DNA from: an uncultured Flavobacteriaceae bacterium
GTDB lineage: Bacteria > Bacteroidota > Bacteroidia > Flavobacteriales > Flavobacteriaceae
Length of the DNA: 64,000 bases
Assembly (NCBI GenBank): GCA_947497245.1
Contig: CANMFO010000002.1
Span: 62,001-126,000, forward strand
Reading direction: 5' to 3'
In this document: positions 1 to 7,941 of the stretch, one piece after another
Position numbering within the stretch: position 1 is the stretch's first letter
How the letters are laid out: the number at the start of each line of letters is the position of its first letter
Position numbers and translations under genes: made by a program
The notes under the pieces: generated by a model
Told to the model about the DNA's origin: nothing
Database searches by the model: none
The model's input: only the letters and a program-made list of their open reading frames with translations

Positions 1-729
1 CTTTTCGCCCACTTTGAGCAGATCGCTGTAGGTCTTGCCAATGGCCACCTCCAGTTCATAGACATCGGTATTGATGAACTCCCCGAGCTTTTGACCGGAG
101 CGGACCAAGGTTCCCTCGGTCACCAAGGTCTCGGTAAGCACCCCGTTGAAAGGGGCGGAAATCCTATATTTCGAAAGACGCTGTTCCAGATTCTTTACAT
201 TGTAATAACTGGTCAGGATACCGCGACCGGAAATAAAGAATTTTTCCTTTTCCGAAACCATTTCCGGCAGTTCTGGTGTGCTTTTGGCAAGATCGAAACC
301 GGTGAGGTAGGCTTGCCATTTCGGGAAAATGTCCGGGTAGTCCAACCGAAGATCCGGCATGATGGAGGTCAGCTGGTTGTACAGGTTGCTCTTAGCCGAT
401 TGTACGCTGGCCGCATATTCCGATGCATCAATTCTAATGATGGCCTCACCGGACCTATAGACAGTTCCCGTCTTGAACAACTTGTTGCCACTTCTGAAGA
501 CCCCCTGTACCTCGGAATATAGCTCAACGCGTCTTTTGGCGGTGAGATTTCCGTTGGCGGGCACAACGATGGGTACCGTACCGTTCTGGACCACCTCGGT
601 GAACACCGTTTTTACGACTTTTTCCGCCTTGGGCTTAAAACTTTTTTTGCTCGCCACGATTCCCTTTGCCCCAAAATATGCCCCTACGATAACTAAAAGA
701 CCTAAAATGGATAAAATAATTTTTCTCAT
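1..729 (-). CDS. RND efflux periplasmic adaptor (HlyD/MFP family), 3' end beyond window
   Basis: Partial gene: 243 residues are visible and the reading frame runs off the left edge. It starts MRKIILSILGLLVIVGAYFG, an N-terminal membrane anchor at residues 3-21. This is followed by a lipoyl/barrel-sandwich half (VELYSEVQGVF...GEAIIRID, about 70-105), a helical hairpin, and the second lipoyl half (ISAPFNGVLTETLVTEGT, about 195-215). That order is typical of membrane-fusion proteins linking an inner-membrane RND pump to an outer-membrane channel. It lies 8 bp downstream of the marR gene on the same strand, so both are probably one transcript and the pump gene would follow off the window. The substrate cannot be told from the sequence. 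Confidence 0.88.
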   Translation of the reverse strand, partial: MRKIILSILGLLVIVGAYFGAKGIVASKKSFKPKAEKVVKTVFTEVVQNGTVPIVVPANGNLTAKRRVELYSEVQGVFRSGNKLFKTGTVYRSGEAIIRIDASEYAASVQSAKSNLYNQLTSIMPDLRLDYPDIFPKWQAYLTGFDLAKSTPELPEMVSEKEKFFISGRGILTSYYNVKNLEQRLSKYRISAPFNGVLTETLVTEGTLVRSGQKLGEFINTDVYELEVAIGKTYSDLLKVGEK

Positions 730-737
730 GATGTTGG

Positions 738-1202
738 TTATAATGATGTGGTTTCGATACCGAAATTTCCCTGTACTTTTTTAAGAATACCGATGACAAG
801 TTTTTTTTCCTCCTGTGTAATATCCTGTTCCATCGTATCTATAATCTCCTTGATGACTGGTCGTGTTTTTTGATAGATGGACTTCCCAGTATCTGTCAGA
901 AACACTTCATTGATCCGTTTGTCCTCCGAATTTTGCTTGCGGAATATGTAGTTCTTTTGCTCCATTTTCGAGAGCAGGCGCGCTAAGGAAGATTTGTCGC
1001 GATAGGTGAGGAAGGCCAATTCGTTCTGGTTGAGCCCGTCCCGTTCGGTCAGCTTTTTTAACACGATCATCTGTTCCTTGCTCAGATCCAGGCCGTGACG
1101 GGCCATGGCCTCGTGCATATGATAGTCCACTATCTTGATGGTCTTGCCGATCCAGGGCCCGATGGAATTCTCAAAATCGATGGTGACCTCTTTTGTTTTC
1201 AC
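738..1202 (-). CDS. MarR-family transcriptional regulator
   Basis: A 154-residue winged-helix regulator. The helix-turn-helix lies at about residues 50-85 (LNQNELAFLTYRDKSSLARLL). The wing carries the conserved D-K-R of the family (NSEDKRINEVFLTDTGK), and the ends form the helical dimer interface. The start is GTG at 1202; the next in-frame ATG lies 28 codons in and would remove the first dimerisation helix. It heads an operon with the efflux adaptor, and a perfect palindrome sits 24 bp upstream of its start, so autorepression relieved by a small ligand, as in classical MarR systems, is the likely mode. Ligand unknown. Confidence 0.9.
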   Translation of the reverse strand: MKTKEVTIDFENSIGPWIGKTIKIVDYHMHEAMARHGLDLSKEQMIVLKKLTERDGLNQNELAFLTYRDKSSLARLLSKMEQKNYIFRKQNSEDKRINEVFLTDTGKSIYQKTRPVIKEIIDTMEQDITQEEKKLVIGILKKVQGNFGIETTSL

Positions 1203-1225
1203 GCCGCTAAGCTAAGCAAAAACCA

Positions 1226-1247
1226 AATAGTTGCATATGCAACTATT
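1226..1247. promoter_or_regulatory. 22-bp perfect palindrome, probable MarR operator
   Basis: The half-site AATAGTTGCAT is followed directly by its exact reverse complement. The core TTGCATATGCAA resembles known MarR/EmrR-type operators. It lies between the marR start (1202) and the next minus-strand gene. On the minus strand it partly overlaps a TATTTG sequence that could serve as a -7 element. Binding by the adjacent MarR protein is inferred from position and symmetry. Confidence 0.75.
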
Positions 1248-1372
1248 GTTAAATGTTTATTAAAAACGGCCCGGATGGGCGGGCGGTACTTGGGACCATG
1301 CGATAGGGCGAAGAACAGCGAATTGCCGTTAAAACCGCGAATGCTACCGGGTTACCGGGAAAACGAAAGGGC

Positions 1373-2464
1373 CTAATTTTTTTGCGGCCGCAGTTTGGTA
1401 TGCACCAGTTGTTCCATATAATCCAGTTTGTCCAGCGCTTTCTCGGTAAAATTGAAAAGACTCAGACAGCGGTCGAGATTCTGGTCCTCATAGGCCACCT
1501 TGTAGTAAATGTTGTTGTTGAGGTAATCGGTAAGGGCCCGTATCCCGTGCAGAAAGGGCATCAATATGGCCCCAAGGGGCAGGGAGCTGATCTCGGTCTT
1601 TGAAAGAAAGGGCCCGTTCAGGGCAAGTCCTTCCACGAACGCTTCGAACAGTTCGGGCTCAAAGGTGATTTTGTGGTGGTCCCGTTCATCCTCCGGGGCC
1701 GTGTTGACAATGGTACGGACGGCATCCCCGAAATCATAATGAAAATGGCCTTTCATCAAGGTGTCCAGATCGATAAGGCAGAGGGCCTTGTCGGTTTCTT
1801 TGGAAAAGAGGATGTTATTGAGCTTTGTATCGTTATGGCATACCCTTATCGGCAGGGTGCCACCGTCCATATGTTCCAATTTGGTCAGGGTTTCGGTGGC
1901 AAACCCTATGGCCGTTTTGGCCCGGTCCAGTTTGGCCCGGTCCGCTTTGGCAAGTGCTTCATGGAACTGGTCCTTTCTCAGGCTTAGGTCGTGGAAACGG
2001 GGAATGGTGTCCACATAATCCGAGACATCCGCCCCTTCAAGGAGCATGTGGAATTTTCCAATGATCCTTCCCGCCTCTTTGGCGATTTCTGGGTTTTCGG
2101 TGGTGTTGTGGGCGGTACTTTGATCAATATAGGTCATGAGTCTCCAATATCCCTTCCGCCCTTCGGTTTGATCTTGGTAACATACTTCCCCGTCCCGTGT
2201 CTCCACAAGAACGATCTGACTGTAGTCCGAAGCGACCAAATGCCCAAAGGCATGTTTGACATTGTTCATCAGTCCCACGACATTGGTAAAGACCAAGTGG
2301 TTCACCCGTTGGAGGATATACAGGGGACTGTGGCCGTCAAGGACCAAAAAAGTGTCGTTGATGTACCCATCGGTGAGCGGTTGCAGCGAATAGTCCTTTG
2401 GGGCAATGACGAACCGCGTCAGCAATTCCTGCATTTCCAGGTCGGTGTACTTACTTATGGCCAT
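1373..2464 (-). CDS. APH-fold sugar 1-kinase (NahK/AmgK-like)
   Basis: A 363-residue protein of the phosphotransferase (aminoglycoside phosphotransferase/choline kinase) fold. The catalytic segment CHNDTKLNNILF at about residue 212 supplies the Brenner motif H-N-D...N. The metal-binding segment is LIDLDTLMKG...YDFGD at about 230-248. The wording HNDTKLNNILF plus CLIDLDT matches N-acetylhexosamine 1-kinases rather than antibiotic kinases. It overlaps the upstream nucleotidyltransferase by 10 bp, so the two are translationally coupled. A kinase plus nucleotidyltransferase pair makes NDP-sugars from free sugars, as NahK and AmgK/MurU do. The sugar (GlcNAc, MurNAc or other) is inference. Confidence 0.82.
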   Translation of the reverse strand: MAISKYTDLEMQELLTRFVIAPKDYSLQPLTDGYINDTFLVLDGHSPLYILQRVNHLVFTNVVGLMNNVKHAFGHLVASDYSQIVLVETRDGEVCYQDQTEGRKGYWRLMTYIDQSTAHNTTENPEIAKEAGRIIGKFHMLLEGADVSDYVDTIPRFHDLSLRKDQFHEALAKADRAKLDRAKTAIGFATETLTKLEHMDGGTLPIRVCHNDTKLNNILFSKETDKALCLIDLDTLMKGHFHYDFGDAVRTIVNTAPEDERDHHKITFEPELFEAFVEGLALNGPFLSKTEISSLPLGAILMPFLHGIRALTDYLNNNIYYKVAYEDQNLDRCLSLFNFTEKALDKLDYMEQLVHTKLRPQKN

Positions 2465-3339
2465 AGGGGAGCGCTATAGTGTCCCGCTTCCGTTTTTTGC
2501 CTCAAACTTTCGACCGCGATCTCGCGATCACTGGAATAGGTCACGCCGAACCATTCGTCGTTCGCCGGAACGACCTTTACCGCAGCGGCACCGTCCTGCA
2601 ACATTTTTTGGATCGTCTTGGGAATATATAGCTCACTGGTCTTGATCATGTTCTCATCCTCCAAAAATTCACGGAACTCGGTTTCTATGACCTCAAAGAT
2701 CGAGGGCCGGCAGACCCAAAAGTTCATGCTCGCCAACTCGTCCCCGGTATACTCCAAGCCCGAATCCAAATCGACAACGCGATCGCCCTGTTGTTCCAGT
2801 TTTAGGCGTTCATCCACGGAAACGAGATCGTCGCCCTGGGTCATGCAAACGCCCCGGGACACCGTTCCATGTTCCGAAAGGGTATCTTTAAGGGTATAGC
2901 CCACCAAGGCGTACTGGTCGTCCGATGGATGCTCGTTGATAAAGGTTGCCGCATTCCTATAGGCCGAAGACCCGTAAAAGTCATCCGCGTTGATCACACA
3001 GAAGGGTCCGTCGATTACCTTTCTGGCCGTCCAGACGGCATGGGCGGTGCCCCATGGCTTGGGCCTTTCGCCGGTAAAGGAAACTCCGTCCGGAAGGTCG
3101 CTGAGTTCCTGGGCCAGGACATCGAGTTTTATGTTTTTGGGAAGCCGGGGCTCTAAATGTTCCCGTAAAAACGAGACGTTCTCTTTTTTGGTGATGACCA
3201 CGATATGTTCGAAGCCATATTTTATGGCATCGAACATGGCAAATTCCATAAGGAACTCCCCGTTCGGGCCCAGGTCATCAAATTGTTTCAGTTTTCCATA
3301 TCGGCTGCCACTTCCCGCGGCCATAAGTAGTAAGGTCAT
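2455..3339 (-). CDS. Sugar nucleotidyltransferase (MobA/GlmU-type NTP transferase)
   Basis: The N-terminal signature LLMAAGSGSRYGKLKQFDDLGP is the nucleotide-binding G-x-G-x-R...K loop of NTP transferases. INADDFYG at about residue 115 is the metal-binding aspartate segment. An in-frame ATG nine codons earlier (3366) is possible, but starting at 3339 (MTLLLMAAG) places the motif where the family has it. The product would activate a sugar 1-phosphate to an NDP-sugar. It is the first gene of a two-gene operon with the NahK-like kinase, whose product would be its natural substrate. The nucleotide used is not readable from sequence. Confidence 0.82.
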   Translation of the reverse strand: MTLLLMAAGSGSRYGKLKQFDDLGPNGEFLMEFAMFDAIKYGFEHIVVITKKENVSFLREHLEPRLPKNIKLDVLAQELSDLPDGVSFTGERPKPWGTAHAVWTARKVIDGPFCVINADDFYGSSAYRNAATFINEHPSDDQYALVGYTLKDTLSEHGTVSRGVCMTQGDDLVSVDERLKLEQQGDRVVDLDSGLEYTGDELASMNFWVCRPSIFEVIETEFREFLEDENMIKTSELYIPKTIQKMLQDGAAAVKVVPANDEWFGVTYSSDREIAVESLRQKTEAGHYSAPLWP

Positions 3340-3508
3340 TATCTGTGTATTGCGTTTAAGTTGCAAAAGTAACTTTTTGTGCCAAAAAAATGGGACAATC
3401 CCGGAGCACCTCCCAAAAAAAACGCTGTCTGATCCAAAATGGTCCGTTTTTTATTGGTTTCCCAGAGCTTTGATGTTTTAAAACCACAAAAACGCGCTGG
3501 ACAACGGT

Positions 3509-3748
3509 TTATTTTTCTTTAGGGGAGGATGGCCCGATCGCGTTGCGCTTTATCGGGGGACCCTCCCAAATGGACGGCCCACCACCATCACCATTTTTGA
3601 TCTTTGGTTTTCGCGGCGCACTTCCCTTCGTTGCCCTGGCCCGATAACCCTTAAAGCTCTTTTTGGAAGACTTTGCGGCCAACTCAAAAAGAGTATGCTG
3701 CAAAGTCAAAAAGAGTATGCAGCGAACTCCTGCGGACATTGCGGCCAA
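3509..3748 (-). CDS. Doubtful small basic protein
   Basis: A 79-codon frame, unrecognised. Its middle is rich in lysine, arginine, serine and glycine (KSSKKSFKGYRARATKGSAP) and its end is rich in proline and glycine. Its 5' part crosses two tandem 21/22-bp repeats and its 3' part crosses a strong inverted repeat, so the frame may be a by-product of structured non-coding DNA. It would be co-oriented with neighbours on both sides. Low confidence that it is expressed. Confidence 0.2.
   Translation of the reverse strand: MAAMSAGVRCILFLTLQHTLFELAAKSSKKSFKGYRARATKGSAPRKPKIKNGDGGGPSIWEGPPIKRNAIGPSSPKEK
3523..3567. other. Nested inverted repeat in intergenic region
   Basis: GGGAGG (3523-3528) pairs with CCTCCC (3562-3567), and inside it CCCGAT (3533-3538) pairs with ATCGGG (3552-3557) around a 13-nt loop. 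It is a GC-rich double-stem hairpin between the nucleotidyltransferase gene and the PIG-L gene. On the minus strand it is followed by an A-rich rather than T-rich run, so it is not a standard intrinsic terminator. It could act as an mRNA 3'-end stabiliser for the PIG-L operon. Nothing else recognisable lies in 3367-3856 apart from the doubtful small frame and the tandem repeat at 3681-3723. Confidence 0.4.
3681..3723. repeat. Two tandem 21/22-bp repeats
   Basis: Two adjacent copies share TCAAAAAGAGTATGC (3684-3698 and 3706-3720), preceded by AAC or AAG and followed by TGC or AGC. They lie in the non-coding stretch upstream of the NTP-transferase start region and downstream of the PIG-L stop. 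Function unknown; possibly slippage or regulator sites. Confidence 0.6.
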
Positions 3749-3856
3749 GGTATAAAAAGTATCCGGCTGACTTTAATGATTCACTGGCCATGGGCGTTCC
3801 GGGCGAATGCTTGCCGGGACCGGTTTTTCGGCAAAAAGGCGGCCAAGGAAAAAGGG

Positions 3857-4729
3857 CTATTGCGCCCCGAGCATGGGAAACAGTTTTTTGAGTTCTTCCT
3901 CTGAAGGTTGTTTTCCGTATTCGCATATTTCAAATCCTTCCGCATGCCCAATTTTCTCCGAGGCCTTTTCACCGTACCACTTCTCCAAACATTCCCGGGT
4001 GGCCTTGTTGGGCTTGTACGACCTCCATGTGGCCAACATCTCCAATCGTTCCTTTTCCCCTTTTGGAACCTTGTCGAGATTGCCGGAGGTCCAGGGGAGC
4101 CAATCGAAAAATTGGGATTCATGGGCGGCCATTGCATAAATTTTCTGTTCAAAGACATCGTCGATGGCCACTGCTATGTCGGGTTCGAACGGACTTGGTT
4201 TTTGAAAACGGTCCTCGGAATACAGGAAAACGGGATTTTTTTGAAGTGGGGGAACCTCTGGGGCGACGTTGGGCACAATTACCATATAGGCGGCGTCCTG
4301 CACCAATACCCCAGTATAGCGGTGGTCGGGGTGATAGTCGTTGGGCCTCGGGGCAATGACCACATCGGCGTCCCATTTCCGGATCTCACGGATGACCTTT
4401 AAGCGGTTTTCCAGGGTCGGCATCAGTTCTCCATCGTGGTTGTCCAGCACGGTGTATTCCACACCGAACCGCTTTCCGGCCTCTTGGGCCTCGGCAATCC
4501 TGATCTTTGCCAGTTCCCCACCACCCATGGCATAGTGGCCGGCATCACCGTTGGTAAGGGAAACGAACTTTACGTTGTGCCCCATTTGTGAGAACAATAG
4601 AGCAGTGCCCCCGGCATCGGAATCACAGTCGTCCGGATGGGCGCCAAATACGATGACATTAACGGGTCTGTCCTGCGCGGCAAGGGCCATCGCAAAGAGC
4701 ATACAAATAATCCAATTGAAATTTTTCAT
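3857..4729 (-). CDS. Secreted PIG-L (LmbE) family deacetylase
   Basis: A 290-residue protein with a signal peptide (first ~18 residues, ending LAAQ). The zinc site of PIG-L deacetylases is clear: VFGAHPDDCD (about 27-36) gives H-x-D-D, and NDYHPDHRYTG (about 129-139) gives the second His and the catalytic region. These enzymes remove N-acetyl groups from amino sugars or glycoconjugates. It lies 18 bp after a Gfo/Idh/MocA oxidoreductase, a common pairing in Bacteroidota glycan or secondary-metabolite degradation, so a periplasmic role in sugar degradation is plausible. The substrate is not known. Confidence 0.88.
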   Translation of the reverse strand: MKNFNWIICMLFAMALAAQDRPVNVIVFGAHPDDCDSDAGGTALLFSQMGHNVKFVSLTNGDAGHYAMGGGELAKIRIAEAQEAGKRFGVEYTVLDNHDGELMPTLENRLKVIREIRKWDADVVIAPRPNDYHPDHRYTGVLVQDAAYMVIVPNVAPEVPPLQKNPVFLYSEDRFQKPSPFEPDIAVAIDDVFEQKIYAMAAHESQFFDWLPWTSGNLDKVPKGEKERLEMLATWRSYKPNKATRECLEKWYGEKASEKIGHAEGFEICEYGKQPSEEELKKLFPMLGAQ

Positions 4730-4747
4730 GTTGTTACGGCTTGGTGG

Positions 4748-6139
4748 TTATACCATTTTCATGGCGGTGGGGTCCCAGTTTACGGGTTTTTGCTGATGGT
4801 AGCTTTCATTGGCCAATAGGGCCGCTCCCGCGGCTCGAAGTCCAAATGTGGCATCTTCGATGATCTTTCCCTTGCCGCGTACGGCCTGGAAAAAATTATA
4901 AAAATGATCGTAGTGCCCTCCCTTGTACCCTCTGGGGGCCTCCCAGATGGTTTCCCCTATGTTCAGGGCGGCAGCGCGGGTATCCAAGTTCTGTTTTGCG
5001 TACCCTTCCCTTATTTTTTCCTGGGTGGCCTCGGTAAACGCGGTCAGTGAGTAGCCTCCGGGCACCATGCCCAATTTACTCCGGGTCAGGGTAACGGAAT
5101 TTTGGCCCACTTCCATCTGGCCCTCCGTTCCTACCAGGCGAAAGCCACCGCCACCACCGGAACCGGCGATGAAATTCACACGGAACGAAGCGTTGAAAGC
5201 GGCATGGGTATCGGTTTTGGGATAGTCGTAAAAGGTGAGCGTCACATCGGGCACATCGCGCCCGTCGTTCCAATATCGGAGCCCGCCCGTCGATAGGGCG
5301 CGGGTTGGTCCGTTGGAACTGATGATGTGGTTCAAGGTGGAAAAGGCATGGACAAAAAGATCCCCGGCGACCCCTGTTCCATAGTCTTTGTAGTTACGCC
5401 ACCTGAAGAACCGTTTCAATTCATAGGGTACTTTGGGCGCCCTTCCCAAAAAGGTGTCGAAATCAACGGAATCTGGAGAGGCATCAGGTGGGATGGGGTA
5501 TTGCCAGGCCCCTTCGGCCGAATAGCGGTCGTTGTACATGTCCAACATCACGATATCCCCAATGGCCCCGTCCTCGTACAATTGCTTGGCTTTTTCATTT
5601 CCCAGGGAAGACATGCCCTGGCTCCCCACCTGGCATACCCTGCCCGTGGATTTTTGGGCGGCAATGATCTCCTGGCCCTCCTCAAAATGCTGTACCATGG
5701 GCTTTTCGCAATAAACGGCCTTGCCGGCCTTCATGGCGTCAATGGTAATTTTTTTGTGCCAGTGGTCGGGGGTGGCCACGATCACGGCATCGATATCCTT
5801 TCTTTCCAAAAGTTTTCGATAGTCGCGGGTAGTAAAAACGGCATCGCCCCAAAGTTCCTTGGCACGATCCAAACGTCCGGAATAAAGGTCACAGGCAGCG
5901 ACCAGTTTCACCCCGGCGACCTGTAGGGCGGCCCGGGTGTCGTAAATACCCTGAATGCCCGCCCCTATCAGTCCCAGATTGATCTGATCGTTCGCCGCAT
6001 AGACCGATGGATCATAGTCCCTGGAAAGCAACAGCCTTTGCCCCTGGGAAGATCCGAAAACGTAAGGCGCCGAAGTCAAGGCCGCGGACCCCAAGGTCGC
6101 TTTTTTTAGGAACAATCTTCTGGAATTATTCTCTTTCAT
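4748..6139 (-). CDS. Gfo/Idh/MocA-family NAD(P)-dependent oxidoreductase with Tat-type leader
   Basis: 463 residues. The N-terminus RRLFLKKATLGSAALTSAP has the twin-arginine and hydrophobic stretch of a Tat signal, so the enzyme probably folds in the cytoplasm and is exported to the periplasm. The Rossmann motif is INLGLIGAGIQG (about 52-63) and the family motif CEKPM is at about 145. ATPDHWHKK near 125 and the C-terminal DHFYNFFQAV are typical of the periplasmic Bacteroidota branch that includes GH109-like proteins. First gene of an operon with the PIG-L deacetylase. The specific sugar substrate is unknown. Confidence 0.88.
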   Translation of the reverse strand: MKENNSRRLFLKKATLGSAALTSAPYVFGSSQGQRLLLSRDYDPSVYAANDQINLGLIGAGIQGIYDTRAALQVAGVKLVAACDLYSGRLDRAKELWGDAVFTTRDYRKLLERKDIDAVIVATPDHWHKKITIDAMKAGKAVYCEKPMVQHFEEGQEIIAAQKSTGRVCQVGSQGMSSLGNEKAKQLYEDGAIGDIVMLDMYNDRYSAEGAWQYPIPPDASPDSVDFDTFLGRAPKVPYELKRFFRWRNYKDYGTGVAGDLFVHAFSTLNHIISSNGPTRALSTGGLRYWNDGRDVPDVTLTFYDYPKTDTHAAFNASFRVNFIAGSGGGGGFRLVGTEGQMEVGQNSVTLTRSKLGMVPGGYSLTAFTEATQEKIREGYAKQNLDTRAAALNIGETIWEAPRGYKGGHYDHFYNFFQAVRGKGKIIEDATFGLRAAGAALLANESYHQQKPVNWDPTAMKMV

Positions 6140-6517
6140 ATAGTGAAGTTTATGGGTTGCATTAAAACGGATATCAAGTTACGTTTTTTTCCGAACAGGA
6201 AGCAAGGAGTTGGGAAAATGTAACATAAAGCGGGGTGGAATTAAATCTCAAACAATCGACACCGGCCCAAGGTCTTGTTTTGACGGCGGTGGTACAGAAA
6301 GGATTTTCATGGGAAGGGTGCACTTTACCCATTCGGAGCTCGTATGGAATCTCTGGTTTTTCATGTTTTTGCCCGCTAGTGATGTACCGGGCGTTTGGCA
6401 TTTTGGAGGGGCAACACGGCTTGGATTATTGAAAGAAGCGATGGACCGGCCTCGTGGCTTGTAGCTCAAAGCAGGCAGTTTCCAAGCTTTGCGTAGCGAT
6501 TAATCGAAAAGCTTTGT
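6140..6517. other. Intergenic region, no gene seen
   Basis: This separates the minus-strand Gfo/Idh gene from the candidate small RNA at 6518. I found no convincing reading frame or RNA here. It must hold the promoter of the Gfo/Idh-PIG-L operon, but no clean TTG-N19-21-TAnnTTTG pair was found on the minus strand. Confidence 0.5.
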
Positions 6518-6600
6518 TATCTTTGCAGCGTTGTGTTGTGACTCGGGCCCAAAAAGCCGGAGCCAATGAAAGGCTTTCCAAGTTGGAAGGCTTTTTTTTT
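6518..6600 (+). ncRNA. Candidate small RNA with own -7 element and terminator
   Basis: TATCTTTG at 6518-6525 matches the Bacteroidota -7 consensus TAnnTTTG exactly. About 45 bp downstream an intrinsic terminator begins. The ~70 nt between contain no start codon with a useful frame and include a GC-rich segment with the GGGCCC hexamer around 6546. A short stable transcript from about 6532 to 6600 would fit. The -33 element is poor (TTTG at 6488 is 26 bp away, too far). It could instead be the leader of the homogentisate dioxygenase gene, with the hairpin as an attenuator. Confidence 0.4.
6569..6600 (+). terminator. Rho-independent terminator or attenuator
   Basis: The stem AAAGGCTTTCCA / TGGAAGGCTTT (one G-T pair) closes on a three-base loop AGT and is followed by a run of T residues ending at 6600. 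No coding gene lies immediately upstream on the plus strand, so it ends either the candidate small RNA or a leader transcript of the downstream dioxygenase gene. Confidence 0.7.
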
Positions 6601-6681
6601 GTCTCTCATTTTCTTCTTGAATACCCATGATGAACGCGCACGCCCTATCTGTTATACGGGAGGGAATGTCTTCAGATATCC

Positions 6682-6713
6682 TTGAACATTCCCCCAAAAA
6701 TATCGTAAATTTA
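6682..6713 (+). promoter_or_regulatory. Possible promoter of homogentisate dioxygenase gene
   Basis: TTG (6682-6684) is followed after 21 bp by TAAATTTA (6706-6713), one base from the TAnnTTTG -7 consensus. It lies 25 bp before the start codon at 6739. Weak, sequence-only evidence. Confidence 0.35.
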
Positions 6714-6738
6714 GGGAAGCAATCAAAGCAAATCATTT

Positions 6739-7896
6739 ATGCCGCTATACCATAAATTGGGAAAGGTCCCCTCTAAACGTCATACCATTTTTAAGAAAGA
6801 AGATGGTACGCTCCATTATGAACAATTGTTTGGCACAGTTGGCTTTGATGGGATGTCGTCATTGATGTACCATTTGCACCGCCCCACCCAGGTCAAGGCA
6901 GTGGGGAAAACCCTCGATCTCGCCCCAAGGGCTGTTGTGGAACACAACATAAAGTCAAGATTGTTCAAGGGGTTTGATGTTAAGCCGGTCGATGACTATC
7001 TCGACGGCAGAAAGGTGATCCTGTTCAATTCGGATGTCCATGTGGGCCTGGCCGCTCCCAAAAAATCCATGACGGATTACTTTTACAAGAACACCGATGC
7101 GGATGAACTGCTGTTCGTGCACCAGGGAACCGGAACCCTAAAAACCCTGTTGGGGGAAATTCCCTTTGAGTATGGGGATTATTTGTTGATTCCCAGGGGG
7201 ATGATCTATCAAATCGAATTCGATACCGGGGAAAACCGTTTGTTGGTCACGGAAAGCTACCATCCGATCTATACCCCAAAACGTTATCGCAATTGGTTCG
7301 GACAACATCTGGAACATTCGCCATTCTGCGAGCGGGACTTCAAGCTACCACGGAATTTACGGACCCATGACGAAAAAGGGGAGTTTTTGATAAAGGTGAA
7401 AAAACAGGGGCAGTTGCACCACCTGATCTACGCCACGCATCCTTTTGATATCGTGGGTTGGGACGGCTACAACTTTCCCTACGGATTTTCGATCCATAAC
7501 TTTGAACCGATTACCGGACGGGTCCACCAGCCGCCTCCGGTACACCAGACCTTTGAGACGGGGGCATTTGTGGTTTGTTCGTTCTGTCCCAGATTGTACG
7601 ACTACCACCCGCAGGCCATTCCGGCGCCCTATAACCACTCCAATATCGATTCCGATGAGGTGCTTTATTATGTGGATGGGGATTTTATGAGCCGGAAAAG
7701 TGTCGATAAGGGCCATATTTCCCTGCATCCGGCAGGAATACCGCACGGCCCCCACCCCGGGACCTATGAGGCCAGTATCGGCAAGTCCAAGACCGAGGAA
7801 CTGGCCGTGATGATCGATACCTTCAAACCCCTGAAGCTGACACAGGCCGCTTTGGATATCGATGATGGGGTGTATTACCGATCTTGGTCGGAGTAG
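6739..7896 (+). CDS. hmgA: Homogentisate 1,2-dioxygenase
   Basis: A 385-residue iron-dependent ring-cleaving dioxygenase converting homogentisate to maleylacetoacetate in phenylalanine/tyrosine breakdown. It is a bicupin: the first cupin lies around 120-180 (ADELLFVHQGTGTLKTLLGE, GDYLLIPRG). The second carries the iron-ligand regions APYNHSNIDSDEVLYY (about 298-313) and GIPHGPHPG (about 334-342). The length fits the shorter bacterial form. No other homogentisate-pathway gene is adjacent, so it is a stand-alone unit, convergent with hutG, in a region devoted to amino-acid catabolism. Confidence 0.93.
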   Translation: MPLYHKLGKVPSKRHTIFKKEDGTLHYEQLFGTVGFDGMSSLMYHLHRPTQVKAVGKTLDLAPRAVVEHNIKSRLFKGFDVKPVDDYLDGRKVILFNSDVHVGLAAPKKSMTDYFYKNTDADELLFVHQGTGTLKTLLGEIPFEYGDYLLIPRGMIYQIEFDTGENRLLVTESYHPIYTPKRYRNWFGQHLEHSPFCERDFKLPRNLRTHDEKGEFLIKVKKQGQLHHLIYATHPFDIVGWDGYNFPYGFSIHNFEPITGRVHQPPPVHQTFETGAFVVCSFCPRLYDYHPQAIPAPYNHSNIDSDEVLYYVDGDFMSRKSVDKGHISLHPAGIPHGPHPGTYEASIGKSKTEELAVMIDTFKPLKLTQAALDIDDGVYYRSWSE

Positions 7897-7921
7897 CCCT
7901 GTCGCTTTAAGGGACCAGGGC

Positions 7922-7939
7922 CAAGGGTCTTGACCCTTG
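7922..7939. terminator. Hairpin between convergent hmgA and hutG
   Basis: CAAGGGTC and GACCCTTG form a perfect 8-bp stem with a TT loop in the 45-bp gap between the two convergent stop codons. There is no long T-run on either side, so it is a possible bidirectional transcription end rather than a canonical terminator. Confidence 0.5.
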
Positions 7940-7941
7940 CT

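Noticed and set aside
1373-2464. Aminoglycoside resistance gene
   Set aside because: APH fold, but motifs match sugar 1-kinases and the partner is a nucleotidyltransferase.
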